This document shows, one piece after another, positions 7,484 to 15,133 of a DNA stretch of 45,506 bases; the first letter of the stretch is position 1, and each line of letters opens with the position of its first letter. The position numbers and the translations under genes were made by a program. The notes beneath the pieces are model-generated. The model was not told the origin of the DNA. It was given only the letters and a program-made list of their open reading frames with translations, and made no database searches. Source of the stretch: Hydrogenophaga sp. (lineage in GTDB: Bacteria > Pseudomonadota > Gammaproteobacteria > Burkholderiales > Burkholderiaceae_C); contig JAUYSB010000116.1 of NCBI GenBank assembly GCA_030696525.1, positions 1-45,506 on the forward strand, given 5' to 3'.

Positions 7484-8551
7484 ATGCTCAATATCAAGAA
7501 ACCCAAAACAGCCGACCTGCCCGCCCCGCGCAAGAAGCGCCAGACAGACAAGGTCGCGCCGCCGTCGTGGGAGCAGCTCGGCAGCTGGGTGGCGCTGGTC
7601 GAAAGCGGTTCGGTGTCGGCCGCTGCGCGGCGCCTTGGCATCTCGCAGGCCGGTGTGTCGCAGCACGTGCGCCAGCTCGAAGACAGCTTCGGCACCTCGC
7701 TGCTGGACCGCTCGACACGCCCCGCGCGGCCCACCGCCAGCGGCCAGCGTCTGTACGAACAGGCCCACGACCTGCTCGCCCGCGCCGGCCAGATGGCCGA
7801 CGCCGTGCGCCTGCTCAGCCGCAACAAACGTTCGCTGCTGCGCCTGGGTTGTGTGGATTCGTTTGCCGCCACCATCGGCCCGGCCATGGTGCGCGGCCTG
7901 GCCGGCTGGGTGCAACGCCTGCGGCTGATGTCGGGCATCAACCCCGAGCTGGCCGATCAGTTCGGCCGCCACCAGCTGGATGTGCTGGTCACCACCGACG
8001 ACCCCCGGCCAGCGCCCGGCCAGGTCTGCCTGCCGCTGTTTTCGGAACAGTTTCTGCTGGCCCTGCCGCCCCGTCTGGTGGTGCCGCCAGTGGCCTCGCT
8101 GGCGCAGCTGCACGCCATGCGCCCGTTCATGAACTACAGCACGCGCTCCAAGATGGGCGCGCTGGTGGACGCTTACCTGGGGCGGCACGCGCCCGGGGTG
8201 GAGCGGGTGTTCGAGTTCGACGCCACCGACCCGCTGCTGAGTCTGGTGAGCGAGGATCTGGGCATCGCGCTGACCACGCCGCTGTGTCTGTGGCAGTCGC
8301 GTTTTCATGCCATGGGGCTGCAGTTGCTGCCGCTGTCCTCGCTGCGCTCGCAAGGCAAGCCCTGCCCGCCGCTGTCGCGCACCTTCTGGCTGGTGTTCCG
8401 GCCCGACGAACTGGGCCCGCTGGCCAACGACATCGCCGCCATGGTGCGCGTGGCCGCGCGCGACCTGCAGCGCCAGATCAGCACCGAGCTCAAGCTGCCG
8501 CCCGAGCTCATCAGCGTCGAAGACGCCGCGCCCAGCGCTCTGAATCCTTGA
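7484..8551 (+). CDS. LysR family transcriptional regulator
   Basis: A 355-residue LysR-type regulator. Residues about 27-85 form the winged helix-turn-helix (WEQLGSWVALVESGSVSAAA, then RRLGISQAGVSQHVRQLE ... LLDRSTRPARPTASG). The rest is a type 2 periplasmic-binding-like effector domain. A 25-residue basic N-terminal extension precedes the HTH. ATG 7484 is preferred; a GTG immediately before it is possible and no strong ribosome binding site is visible. It is divergent from the TAXI-TRAP operon and upstream of an FAD oxidoreductase, so it probably regulates one or both. The effector is unknown. Confidence 0.9.
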   Translation: MLNIKKPKTADLPAPRKKRQTDKVAPPSWEQLGSWVALVESGSVSAAARRLGISQAGVSQHVRQLEDSFGTSLLDRSTRPARPTASGQRLYEQAHDLLARAGQMADAVRLLSRNKRSLLRLGCVDSFAATIGPAMVRGLAGWVQRLRLMSGINPELADQFGRHQLDVLVTTDDPRPAPGQVCLPLFSEQFLLALPPRLVVPPVASLAQLHAMRPFMNYSTRSKMGALVDAYLGRHAPGVERVFEFDATDPLLSLVSEDLGIALTTPLCLWQSRFHAMGLQLLPLSSLRSQGKPCPPLSRTFWLVFRPDELGPLANDIAAMVRVAARDLQRQISTELKLPPELISVEDAAPSALNP

Positions 8552-8634
8552 TGCAAATCTTCAACCGGCACAAAACAAAGCGCCGCACCGCCCAAGCCGC
8601 ATAAGCTGGCGCCCTGTTTGATCTGGAGGCCACT

Positions 8635-9819
8635 GTGGCAACTTGGGACGCGATCGTGATCGGGGCTGGTGTGGTGGGCGCATCGGTGGCATGGAACCTC
8701 GCCGCGCTGGGGCAGCGCCGTGTGCTGGTGCTCGAGCGCGGGCAGATCGGCGCCGGCACGACCTCGCAGTCCAGCGGCATTCTGCGCACCCACTACTCGG
8801 TGGTCGAGAACATCACGCTGGCGCAACAGTCGTGGCGTACCTTCGAGCACTTTGCCGAAACGCTGCAGGACGAAGATGCCTCCGCCGGCCTGGTGAAGTG
8901 TGGCTACCTGATCGCCGTGCCCGACGGCCCCAAGCTCGCGCCGCTGCGCGAGGCGCTGGCGGCCCAGCAGGCGCGTGGCATTCCCATCGACTACCTGGAC
9001 GCGCAGCAGGCCGCCGCGCGCCTGCCCATCTGCCGGTTCGACGACGCCGCGCTGATTGGCTTCGAGCCCGAGGCCGGATTTGCCGACGCCTACCTGGTGG
9101 CCAGCAGCTACGCACGCGCCGCGCGCCGGCTGGGCGTGCGTTTCATGGAAGGTGTGGCGGTGCAAGGCCTGCTGCGCGAGGGTGGCCGCGTCACCGGCGT
9201 GGCCACCGATGCCGGCGAATTTCATGCGCCGGTGGTGATCAGCACGCAGAACATCTGGGCCAGCGAGCTGCACGGCTGGACCGGCATCGACGTGCCGCTG
9301 GCGCCCGAGCGCCACCGTGTGATCGCGCTCGAAGGCCCCGAGGCCTACAGCTACCAGATGCCGGTCTACAAAGACCTGGGCTCGCGCGGCATGTTGTACT
9401 GCCGCAGCTACGGCGGGCGGCAGATGCTGGTGAGCGAAGGCACGGCCGGTGACGTGCTGGACCACCCCGACAACGAACAGGGCGACGTGCCCATGGATTA
9501 CGTGGCCGAACTCGGCGAGCAGGTGGCCGAGCGTTTTCCGTCGTTCGCCGAAGCCGGTCTGGCGTCGGCCTGGACCGGCGTGTACGACGTGACGCCCGAC
9601 TGGAACCCGGTGCTGGGCCACGTGCCCGATGTGCCCGGTCTGGTGGTGGGCTTCGGTTTTTCAGGCCATGGCTTCAAACTCTCGCCCGCCGTGGGGCGTG
9701 TGCTGGCGCAGGCCGCGCTGGGCCTGCCCACCGATGTGTCATTGGCGCCCTATGCGCTGGAGCGCTTTCGCAGCGGGCGCCTGCTGCAAGGCGCCTACGG
9801 GCAGGGCGCCGTGTCCTGA
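8635..9819 (+). CDS. FAD-dependent oxidoreductase, DadA/sarcosine-oxidase-like
   Basis: A 394-residue FAD enzyme of the glycine/D-amino-acid oxidase (DAO) superfamily. The dinucleotide-binding motif AIVIGAGVVGASVAWNLAALG is at residues 6-26, followed by VLVLERGQIGAGTTSQSSG. The C-terminal FAD-contact region GLVVGFGFSGHGFKLSPAVG is typical of sarcosine or amino-acid oxidases. The GTG start at 8635 is supported by GGAGG 6 bases upstream. Such enzymes oxidise secondary amines or amino acids to imines. It follows the LysR gene by 83 bases. Proximity to a transporter suggests an uptake-and-oxidation unit, which is inference. Confidence 0.88.
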   Translation: MATWDAIVIGAGVVGASVAWNLAALGQRRVLVLERGQIGAGTTSQSSGILRTHYSVVENITLAQQSWRTFEHFAETLQDEDASAGLVKCGYLIAVPDGPKLAPLREALAAQQARGIPIDYLDAQQAAARLPICRFDDAALIGFEPEAGFADAYLVASSYARAARRLGVRFMEGVAVQGLLREGGRVTGVATDAGEFHAPVVISTQNIWASELHGWTGIDVPLAPERHRVIALEGPEAYSYQMPVYKDLGSRGMLYCRSYGGRQMLVSEGTAGDVLDHPDNEQGDVPMDYVAELGEQVAERFPSFAEAGLASAWTGVYDVTPDWNPVLGHVPDVPGLVVGFGFSGHGFKLSPAVGRVLAQAALGLPTDVSLAPYALERFRSGRLLQGAYGQGAVS

Positions 9820-9837
9820 GCGGCTGGGCCGCCGGGC

Positions 9838-9984
9838 TCACTTGTCCTTGATCTTGCCGCGCGGAATCACCGTCGTGGTGGGCGCCACCGGGCGGTCGGA
9901 CGCGCCCGAGGGCGTGTCGCGCGGACCGCTTTCCTTCTTGGGCTTCTTGACCATCTTTTCTTTGCGCTGTTCGCCTTTGGCCAT
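9838..9984 (-). CDS. Small basic hypothetical protein (48 aa)
   Basis: A 48-residue, lysine-rich, probably disordered protein (MAKGEQRKEKMVKKPKKE ... VIPRGKIKDK). It is supported by GGAGG 5 bases before the ATG and by a clean stop that does not overlap its neighbours. I recall similar short basic proteins annotated as hypothetical in Comamonadaceae, but no function is known. It lies convergent to the FAD oxidoreductase and downstream of the YeeE/YedE genes on the same strand. Confidence 0.6.
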   Translation of the reverse strand: MAKGEQRKEKMVKKPKKESGPRDTPSGASDRPVAPTTTVIPRGKIKDK

Positions 9985-10036
9985 GGGGCCTCCGTGTGGG
10001 TTGGTTGGGTGCCGGAATTGGCGCCAAAGGGCAATG

Positions 10037-10459
10037 TTACCGTGCCCGCAGGCCTTGCACCAAGGCGCCCAGGGCGATGCCGCCCAGCGCCCACAACAGG
10101 TCCCAGTTGCCGGTGCCCAGGCCGGCAATGGCCGGGCCGGGGCACACGCCGCACAGGCCCCAGCCGATGCCAAAAATGGCCGCACCCAACACCGTGTCGC
10201 GGTTCATGTGGGCCACGTGCCAGTGGAAGTAGCCGCCCAGCAGCGGCTGCTTCAGCAATCTGGGCAGCAGCTTGTAGGCGACGAGGGTGACCACCACCGC
10301 GCCGCCCATCACCAACATCAGCCCGAAGTCGCCCAAGCGCAGAAAGCTCAGCACCACGTCGGGTTGAACCATGGTGGACAGCGCCAGGCCAAAACCAAAC
10401 AACGCACCCGCCAGCAGCACGGCGAGCAGCTTGCCCGGCGTCATGTGTGGCGCGTTCAT
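10037..10459 (-). CDS. YeeE/YedE-type transporter, second half subunit (DUF6691-like)
   Basis: A 140-residue membrane protein with about four hydrophobic helices and the motif WGLCGVCPGPAIAGLG, whose cysteines match the sulfur-handling site of YeeE/YedE transporters. It is one half of the full-length YeeE (TsuA) fold; the other half is encoded just upstream, and the two genes overlap by ATGA. Family members import thiosulfate or related sulfur compounds. ATG 10459 is chosen because of that overlap. The exact substrate is not shown by the sequence. Confidence 0.85.
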   Translation of the reverse strand: MNAPHMTPGKLLAVLLAGALFGFGLALSTMVQPDVVLSFLRLGDFGLMLVMGGAVVVTLVAYKLLPRLLKQPLLGGYFHWHVAHMNRDTVLGAAIFGIGWGLCGVCPGPAIAGLGTGNWDLLWALGGIALGALVQGLRAR

Positions 10460-10929
10460 GGCAGCCACCTCGCCACCAGGTTGGCTGTGATGAAGGCCGT
10501 GGCCATGAAGGTGAGCACCGCCACCAGCGATGGCCATTGCAGCGAGCCCAGGCCGCAGATGCCGTGGCCCGAGGTGCAGCCGTTGCCGAGCCGCGCGCCA
10601 TAACCCACCAGAAACCCGCCCGCCACCAGCTGCCACACCGGCACGCTGGTGCTGCCCGGCGTGCCGTCGCCCAGCGCCAGCCACCACAGCAGTGCGCCCA
10701 GCACCAGGCCGGCCGCATAGACCAGGCGCCACAGGCGCGACTCGGTGTAGCGCGCCTGCTGAAAGTACGGGCGCTGCACCACGTAAGACCAGGTGCTGGA
10801 GAACACGCTGCTCATGCCACCGACCAGGCCGGTGAACACGAACAGCAGCGCCACACCGGCGCCAATGAACACCCCGCCCAGCAGGTAGTGCTGCCAGCCC
10901 AGGGGAAAGAGGTTGAGGGTCGTTTCCAT
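10456..10929 (-). CDS. YeeE/YedE-type transporter, first half subunit
   Basis: A 157-residue membrane protein with four to five hydrophobic segments and the signature GARLGNGCTSGHGICGLGSL, the conserved cysteine-containing motif of YeeE/YedE (pfam04143) proteins. With the gene directly downstream it forms a two-gene version of the single-chain thiosulfate transporter TsuA. Its start lies 9 bases after the truC stop, so it may be cotranscribed with truC. The fccAB and rhodanese genes elsewhere in the window fit a sulfur-metabolising lifestyle. Confidence 0.88.
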   Translation of the reverse strand: METTLNLFPLGWQHYLLGGVFIGAGVALLFVFTGLVGGMSSVFSSTWSYVVQRPYFQQARYTESRLWRLVYAAGLVLGALLWWLALGDGTPGSTSVPVWQLVAGGFLVGYGARLGNGCTSGHGICGLGSLQWPSLVAVLTFMATAFITANLVARWLP

Positions 10930-10938
10930 GGCGTCGGA

Positions 10939-11712
10939 TTATCCGCTCACCGCCTCGTCCCATACCCATACCCCTTGCAGTTGCAGCAACCGATGCCAGT
11001 CCAGCAAATCGGGGTGAGGCGTAGGGTTGGACGCGGCGCCGCCGGGGGCCAGCAGACCGCTGTGCAGGTGCAGCGGCTCGCCGCTGAAAGGGTGGGTCAA
11101 TTGCAGCGACTGCGCGTGCAGCCACAGCCGTTGTTGTCCGAGCTGCTGCGCCCACCAGCGGTTCAGTGGTCCCTTGCCGTGGGTGGCGTCGCCGATGATG
11201 GGGTGGGCCAGGTGTTTGAGGTGGCGACGGATCTGGTGACGCCGCCCGGTGTGGGGCATGGCCGCCACCAGCGAGGCGCGTGTGGTGGCGTGGCGCGCGT
11301 CGGCCGCCGCTGGCCATTCCAGGCAAGCCAGGCGCTGAAAGCCGGTTTGCGCGGGCTGTGTGGGCGCGTCAGGTGGCGCGTCGTCGGGGCGCAGGGCGTG
11401 GTCCACCTCCGCTGCCACGGGCGCCCAGCCGCGCACCAGCGCGAGGTAGCGTTTGTGGACCGCGTGCTGCACAAAGGCCTGGGCCAGCCGGCGCGCGGCC
11501 TCCGGGTGCAAGGCCATCAGCAGCACGCCGCAGGTGCCCTTGTCGAGCCGATGCACCGGGTACACCAGCTGCCCCAGCTGGTCGCGCAGGGTCTGCAGCA
11601 CAAAACGGGTCTCGCCCGCGTCCAGCCCGGTGCGGTGCACCAGCCAGCCAGCGGGTTTGTGCACGGCCACCAGGTGTTCGTCGCGCCAGAGCAGGGGCAG
11701 GGAATCGTTCAT
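10939..11712 (-). CDS. truC: tRNA pseudouridine(65) synthase TruC
   Basis: A 257-residue RluA-family pseudouridine synthase. The catalytic motif is YPVHRLDKGTCGVLLMAL, with the active-site Asp in HRLD, and the N-terminal VHKPAGWLVH and late RHHxxxxxRRHLKHLAHPIIGD patterns are typical. Length and layout match TruC (260 residues in E. coli), which modifies U65 of some tRNAs; RluA-type enzymes acting on other positions cannot be fully excluded. ATG 11712 starts at the first core residues, and a longer in-frame start upstream is less likely. It is divergent from the SRAP gene. Confidence 0.85.
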   Translation of the reverse strand: MNDSLPLLWRDEHLVAVHKPAGWLVHRTGLDAGETRFVLQTLRDQLGQLVYPVHRLDKGTCGVLLMALHPEAARRLAQAFVQHAVHKRYLALVRGWAPVAAEVDHALRPDDAPPDAPTQPAQTGFQRLACLEWPAAADARHATTRASLVAAMPHTGRRHQIRRHLKHLAHPIIGDATHGKGPLNRWWAQQLGQQRLWLHAQSLQLTHPFSGEPLHLHSGLLAPGGAASNPTPHPDLLDWHRLLQLQGVWVWDEAVSG

Positions 11713-11788
11713 GTTCACAACAAGGGACTGCCCACGATTTGAGCACGCCGCGCCAGCCCAATGCCGGCGCGGCTTGGCGCAGATGTCC

Positions 11789-11804
11789 CTGTGCTTGTCC
11801 ACAG
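11789..11804. promoter_or_regulatory. LexA-like SOS box candidate
   Basis: CTGTGCTTGTCCACAG matches the CTGT-N8-ACAG core of the proteobacterial LexA operator exactly. It lies 62 bases upstream of an SRAP-family gene and 76 bases upstream of divergent truC. The centre is less AT-rich than good E. coli sites, so binding strength is uncertain. Confidence 0.45.
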
Positions 11805-11866
11805 CTCCGTTCACAGTCTGTGGGTACAACTCGGTGGCGCTGGGCCAGGTCGGCTAGCATGGGCCC

Positions 11867-12523
11867 ATGACTGTTCACTACGAATCCCTGCCGCAAGCCA
11901 CGCTGTACCCCGAAGCCTTTGGACTGCCGGCCCCCCTGGAGGCGCCGCCGCACGACATGTGGCCGCGCAAGCCCGGTGTTTTCATTCGAAAAGCCTCAGG
12001 CGATGAGGCGGCGGGCCGCGAACTGGTGGCGGGGCAGTTCGGCCTGGTGCCGCCCTGGGTCAAGTCGGCGTCCGACGCCAAGCTGCGTTCGCCCAAGCTG
12101 GTGACGGCGCGTTCGGAAACCGTCACCACGTCCAAGAACTTCCGCGATGCGTGGCTCAATGGCCAGCGCTGCATCGTGCCCATGATGGCGTTTTTTGAGG
12201 ATGACCTGCGCAGTGGCAAAGCCGTGCCCACGCGCATTGCACGCGTGGACGGTCAGCCCATGGGCCTGGCCGGTTTGTGGGAGCGCTGGGTCGGCGCCGA
12301 CGGTGCCGAGATCGTCAGCTTCACCCTGCTCACCCTCAACGCCAACAACCACGCGCTGATGCACCGCTACCAGCACCCGGGCAGTGAAAAGCGCATGCCG
12401 GTGATCCTGGGCGAGGGCGCCTATGACGCCTGGCTCAATGTGGCCCACCCCGAAAAGGCGCGCGAGTTTTTGCGGCCTTACGCGGCCAACTGGCTGACGG
12501 CGAACCCGGTCGAGAAAAAGTGA
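11867..12523 (+). CDS. SRAP/HMCES-like (YedK family) protein lacking catalytic Cys2
   Basis: A 218-residue SOS-response-associated (DUF159/SRAP) protein. Family landmarks are GQFGLVPPW (56-64), ARSETV (81-86), RCIVPMMAFFE (101-111), GLAGLWERW (133-141), FTLLTLNAN (152-160) and the HPGSEKRMPVIL block (170-181). Normal members begin MC and use Cys2 to crosslink abasic sites in single-stranded DNA. Here the start reads MTVHYE, aligning with the usual MCxxYx, so Cys2 is Thr. The usual Asn of NARSE is Thr80; Glu111 and a nearby His170 remain. An in-frame TAG three codons before the ATG excludes a longer start. A LexA-like box lies upstream. The stop overlaps the next GTG (GTGA). Confidence 0.85.
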   Translation: MTVHYESLPQATLYPEAFGLPAPLEAPPHDMWPRKPGVFIRKASGDEAAGRELVAGQFGLVPPWVKSASDAKLRSPKLVTARSETVTTSKNFRDAWLNGQRCIVPMMAFFEDDLRSGKAVPTRIARVDGQPMGLAGLWERWVGADGAEIVSFTLLTLNANNHALMHRYQHPGSEKRMPVILGEGAYDAWLNVAHPEKAREFLRPYAANWLTANPVEKK

Positions 12524-13284
12524 CGGTGGGCCTCCCTGCGAGCCACGCGGTCGCCCGTTTGCGCGCCGCCCGCCTGGCCGCCAGCTCCAAACCGTTTGTG
12601 GCCCGGGGCTCGGCCTCGGCCCGCTGTGAGGGCTGCCGCCTCAAGGCCAGCCACTGCCTCTGCGCCTTGCGGCCCGAGGTGAGCACACGGGCCGGCGTGT
12701 GCCTGCTCATGGCCGACATCGAACCGCTCAAGCCCAGCAACACCGGCTGGCTGATCGCCGATCTGGTGGCCGACACCTGGGCCTTTGGGTGGTCGCGCGT
12801 GGCGGTTGATCCGGCCTTGCTGGCGCTGCTCGATGACCCGCAATGGCAGCCCTATGTGGTGTTTCCCGGCGAGTACGCGGCGCCGCAACGCGTGGTGCGC
12901 GAGGTGGCGCCGGCCGCAGCCAGCGGCAAGCGCCCGCTGTTCGTGCTGCTCGACGGCACCTGGTCGGAGGCGCGCAAGATGTTTGGCCGCAGCCCCTACC
13001 TGGATCGCCTGCCGGTGCTCACCCTGCAGCCCGGACACGACTCCAACTACCGCCTGCGCCGCTCCTTCCACGGCCAGCATTTCTGCACCTCGGAAGTGGC
13101 GGCGCAGTGCCTGGCCCTGGCCAGCGAGGCCCACGCCGCCGAAGCGCTGGCCGCCTACCTGGACGTGTTCACCACCCACTACCTGAGCGCCAAGCGCAAC
13201 CTGCGGCTGGACCGCGAAAGTGAAGCCCACCAACGCCTGTTGCACCTCTGCTGCCAGGTCCCCACAGAGCCCTCTGCCGCATGA
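12520..13284 (+). CDS. tapT: DTW-domain tRNA-uridine aminocarboxypropyltransferase
   Basis: A 254-residue DTW-domain protein (YfiP/TapT family), which transfers the 3-amino-3-carboxypropyl group of S-adenosylmethionine to uridine in tRNA (acp3U). An N-terminal zinc-like cluster C36-x2-C39 ... C46-x-C48 and the signature LLDGTWSEARKM (143-154, with D145, T147 and W148) are visible. GTG at 12520 overlaps the SRAP stop, and the end overlaps the M14 gene by ATGA, so the three genes are transcribed together. TapT is assigned by domain; the exact tRNA position is not shown. Confidence 0.85.
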   Translation: MTVGLPASHAVARLRAARLAASSKPFVARGSASARCEGCRLKASHCLCALRPEVSTRAGVCLLMADIEPLKPSNTGWLIADLVADTWAFGWSRVAVDPALLALLDDPQWQPYVVFPGEYAAPQRVVREVAPAAASGKRPLFVLLDGTWSEARKMFGRSPYLDRLPVLTLQPGHDSNYRLRRSFHGQHFCTSEVAAQCLALASEAHAAEALAAYLDVFTTHYLSAKRNLRLDRESEAHQRLLHLCCQVPTEPSAA

Positions 13285-14204
13285 ACACACCGATCACCTA
13301 CCCCATAGGCACACCCGGCCAGCCCTGGGGCACCACCGAGCTGGCCGCCTGGCGGGCGCGCCAGGTGCGCCAGCGCAGCTATGCGGACGACGTGTTGGCG
13401 GTGGCTCAGCGGCTGGGCCCGCGTTTTGAGCGGCTGCGGCACGGCGAGGTGGTGTACGGCGACGCGCGTTTCCCGCTGGTGGCGCTGCGTTCCCCCGACT
13501 GGATGCCCGGCCGGCCCGCCGTGCTGATCACCGGCGGCGTGCACGGCTACGAAACCAGTGGCGTGCTCGGCGCCGTGCGTTTTGCCGAGCAGCACGCCCC
13601 CGCGTGGGCCGGTCGGGTCAATCTGCTCATCGTGCCCTGTGTGAGCCCCTGGGCCTACGAGCACATCCATCGATGGAACTTCGATGCCATCGACCCCAAC
13701 CGCAACTTCCACCCCGGCAGCACGGTGCAGGAATGTGCCGCGCTGATGCAGCTGGTGGCGCCTCTGCGCGGCCAGTTCGTGGCCCACATCGACCTGCACG
13801 AAACCACCGACACCGACGAGTCGGAATACCGCCCTGCGCTGGCCGCGCGCGACGGCAAGCCGTTCGAGCCCGGTCACATTCCCGATGGCTTTTACCTGGT
13901 GGACGACAGCCACAACCCGCAGCCCGCCTTCCAGCAGGCCATCATCGAGGCGGTGCAGGCGGTCACACACATCGCGCCGGCCGATGACAAAGGGCAGATC
14001 ATTGGTTCGCCCATGGTGGCGCCCGGCGTCATTCGTTACCCTTTTGGCCCGCTGGGCCTGTGTGCGGGCATCACCGGCGCGCGTTTCACCACCACCACCG
14101 AGGTCTACCCCGACAGCCCAAACACCACGGCGGAGCAATGTGTGGCGGCCCAGGTGGCGGCGGTGTGTGCGGCGGTCGATTTTGTGGCTGGCTCGCCAAG
14201 CTGA
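13281..14204 (+). CDS. M14 family zinc carboxypeptidase-like protein
   Basis: A 307-residue M14 metallopeptidase without a signal peptide, so probably cytoplasmic. Zinc ligands fit H88 and E91 in TGGVHGYETSG, with H169 or H173 in AHIDLHE as the third. DPNRNF (139-144) carries the conserved substrate-binding Arg, and a late Glu sits in TTTTEVYPDS. The family includes carboxypeptidases and succinylglutamate desuccinylase-like deacylases; the substrate is not evident. It overlaps tapT by 4 bases, so translation is coupled. Confidence 0.85.
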   Translation: MNTPITYPIGTPGQPWGTTELAAWRARQVRQRSYADDVLAVAQRLGPRFERLRHGEVVYGDARFPLVALRSPDWMPGRPAVLITGGVHGYETSGVLGAVRFAEQHAPAWAGRVNLLIVPCVSPWAYEHIHRWNFDAIDPNRNFHPGSTVQECAALMQLVAPLRGQFVAHIDLHETTDTDESEYRPALAARDGKPFEPGHIPDGFYLVDDSHNPQPAFQQAIIEAVQAVTHIAPADDKGQIIGSPMVAPGVIRYPFGPLGLCAGITGARFTTTTEVYPDSPNTTAEQCVAAQVAAVCAAVDFVAGSPS

Positions 14205-14219
14205 CAGCTTCTTGCGCGT

Positions 14220-14543
14220 TCAGGCCTGCCACACCGCAAAGCCCGCCGAGCGCAGGTCGATGCCGATCTCGATTTCGCGCGCCACCGCTTTTTCGTAGGG
14301 CATCGGGTTGAAGCCCTCGTACAGATCGGGCAGCAGGCGCAGGCCGTACTTGAACACGTAGACGTTGGCTTGTATGCCCGCCTTGTGTTTGTCGAAGCGC
14401 ACGTCCGGGTCCAGGCCTGTCATGCCCACGTACACACAGGGTTTGCCCGCCACATAGCCCGGGTTGCACTTGCGAAACTTGGCTTCCAGCAACACGTCCG
14501 GGTGCAGCTCAACCACGTAGACCTTGTGGTGGGGGCGCGGCAT
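14220..14543 (-). CDS. GIY-YIG-like hypothetical protein
   Basis: A 107-residue protein. Residues 7-11 (KVYVV) and 36-40 (CVYVG) resemble the two strands of the GIY-YIG nuclease fold, followed by MTGLDPDVRFDKH with R49 and H53, and a later Glu (84 or 90). That spacing fits a small single-domain GIY-YIG protein, but GIY itself is degenerate, so nuclease activity is uncertain. It lies 13 bases downstream of the rhodanese gene and is convergent with the M14 gene. Confidence 0.6.
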   Translation of the reverse strand: MPRPHHKVYVVELHPDVLLEAKFRKCNPGYVAGKPCVYVGMTGLDPDVRFDKHKAGIQANVYVFKYGLRLLPDLYEGFNPMPYEKAVAREIEIGIDLRSAGFAVWQA

Positions 14544-14556
14544 GGCGCGTGTCAGA

Positions 14557-14913
14557 TCAAGGCAGCAGATGGGTCCACTTGCCGATGTTGAACACCTGAG
14601 CGTAGCCGTGTTTCTTCAGCAGCATCTTGGCCATGCCACTGCGCGTGCCGCTGGCACAACACAGCACCACCGGCGCCGTTTTCGGTATCTCCCCGAGCCG
14701 GCTGCCCAATGCAGGCAGGGGAATGTTGATGCTGCCCGGCGCGCTGCCGCCCGCAAACTCCGCCTCCGAACGCACGTCCACCAACGTGGCGCCCTGTTGC
14801 CTGAGCGCCGGCAGCATGCCCACCACCCGGCGCGCGTTCCACCACTTGTAGCCAAACCACAGCGCCAGCAACAGGAGTGGCCAGTACTGCTGAAAAAAAC
14901 CTGCGAAATCCAT
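14557..14913 (-). CDS. Membrane-anchored rhodanese-like protein
   Basis: A 118-residue protein with one N-terminal transmembrane helix (WPLLLLALWFGYKWW, about 11-25) followed by a single rhodanese domain. The active-site loop is C86-ASGTRS, preceded by VDVRSEAEF and a GSINIPL segment, all typical. Rhodaneses carry persulfide sulfur on the active Cys. Orientation of the domain relative to the membrane cannot be read. It is followed on the same strand by the GIY-YIG-like gene. Confidence 0.88.
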   Translation of the reverse strand: MDFAGFFQQYWPLLLLALWFGYKWWNARRVVGMLPALRQQGATLVDVRSEAEFAGGSAPGSINIPLPALGSRLGEIPKTAPVVLCCASGTRSGMAKMLLKKHGYAQVFNIGKWTHLLP

Positions 14914-15133
14914 GTGAAGCCTTGGGTTGCGTGCTGGGGCAAGGGGGTTGTGTGGTTCGCCCCGCTACACCCGGGAGTATCTGTCAAATCCGGGTGCTAC
15001 CCCGCCCAGTGCGCTCCGCCAGGCTTGAACATTCATTGGATTTCCTGAGCCGAGTGACCCCGAAAATCCAAGGCACCGGTGTCCCCAAGAGATGCTGGTG
15101 CTTTTTTAACAACAACGTTTTCAGGGAGTTTTC
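14914..15133. promoter_or_regulatory. Intergenic region with hairpins upstream of the lipoprotein gene
   Basis: This 220-base gap between divergent genes contains an inverted repeat with 7-bp arms CACCCGG / CCGGGTG (14968-14996) and, just before the lipoprotein gene, a GCACC ... GGTGC pair (15073-15101) followed by six Ts. The second could be a weak terminator or leader structure. GGGAG lies 7 bases before the ATG at 15134. Confidence 0.35.

Noticed and set aside
10037-10929. YeeE/YedE genes as a frameshifted single gene
   Set aside because: Each half has its own start, complete helices and an ATGA overlap; two-gene versions are common.
14968-14996. CACCCGG/CCGGGTG inverted repeat as a riboswitch or terminator
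   Set aside because: The 15-base loop and missing U-run give no recognisable class; kept only as part of the intergenic description.
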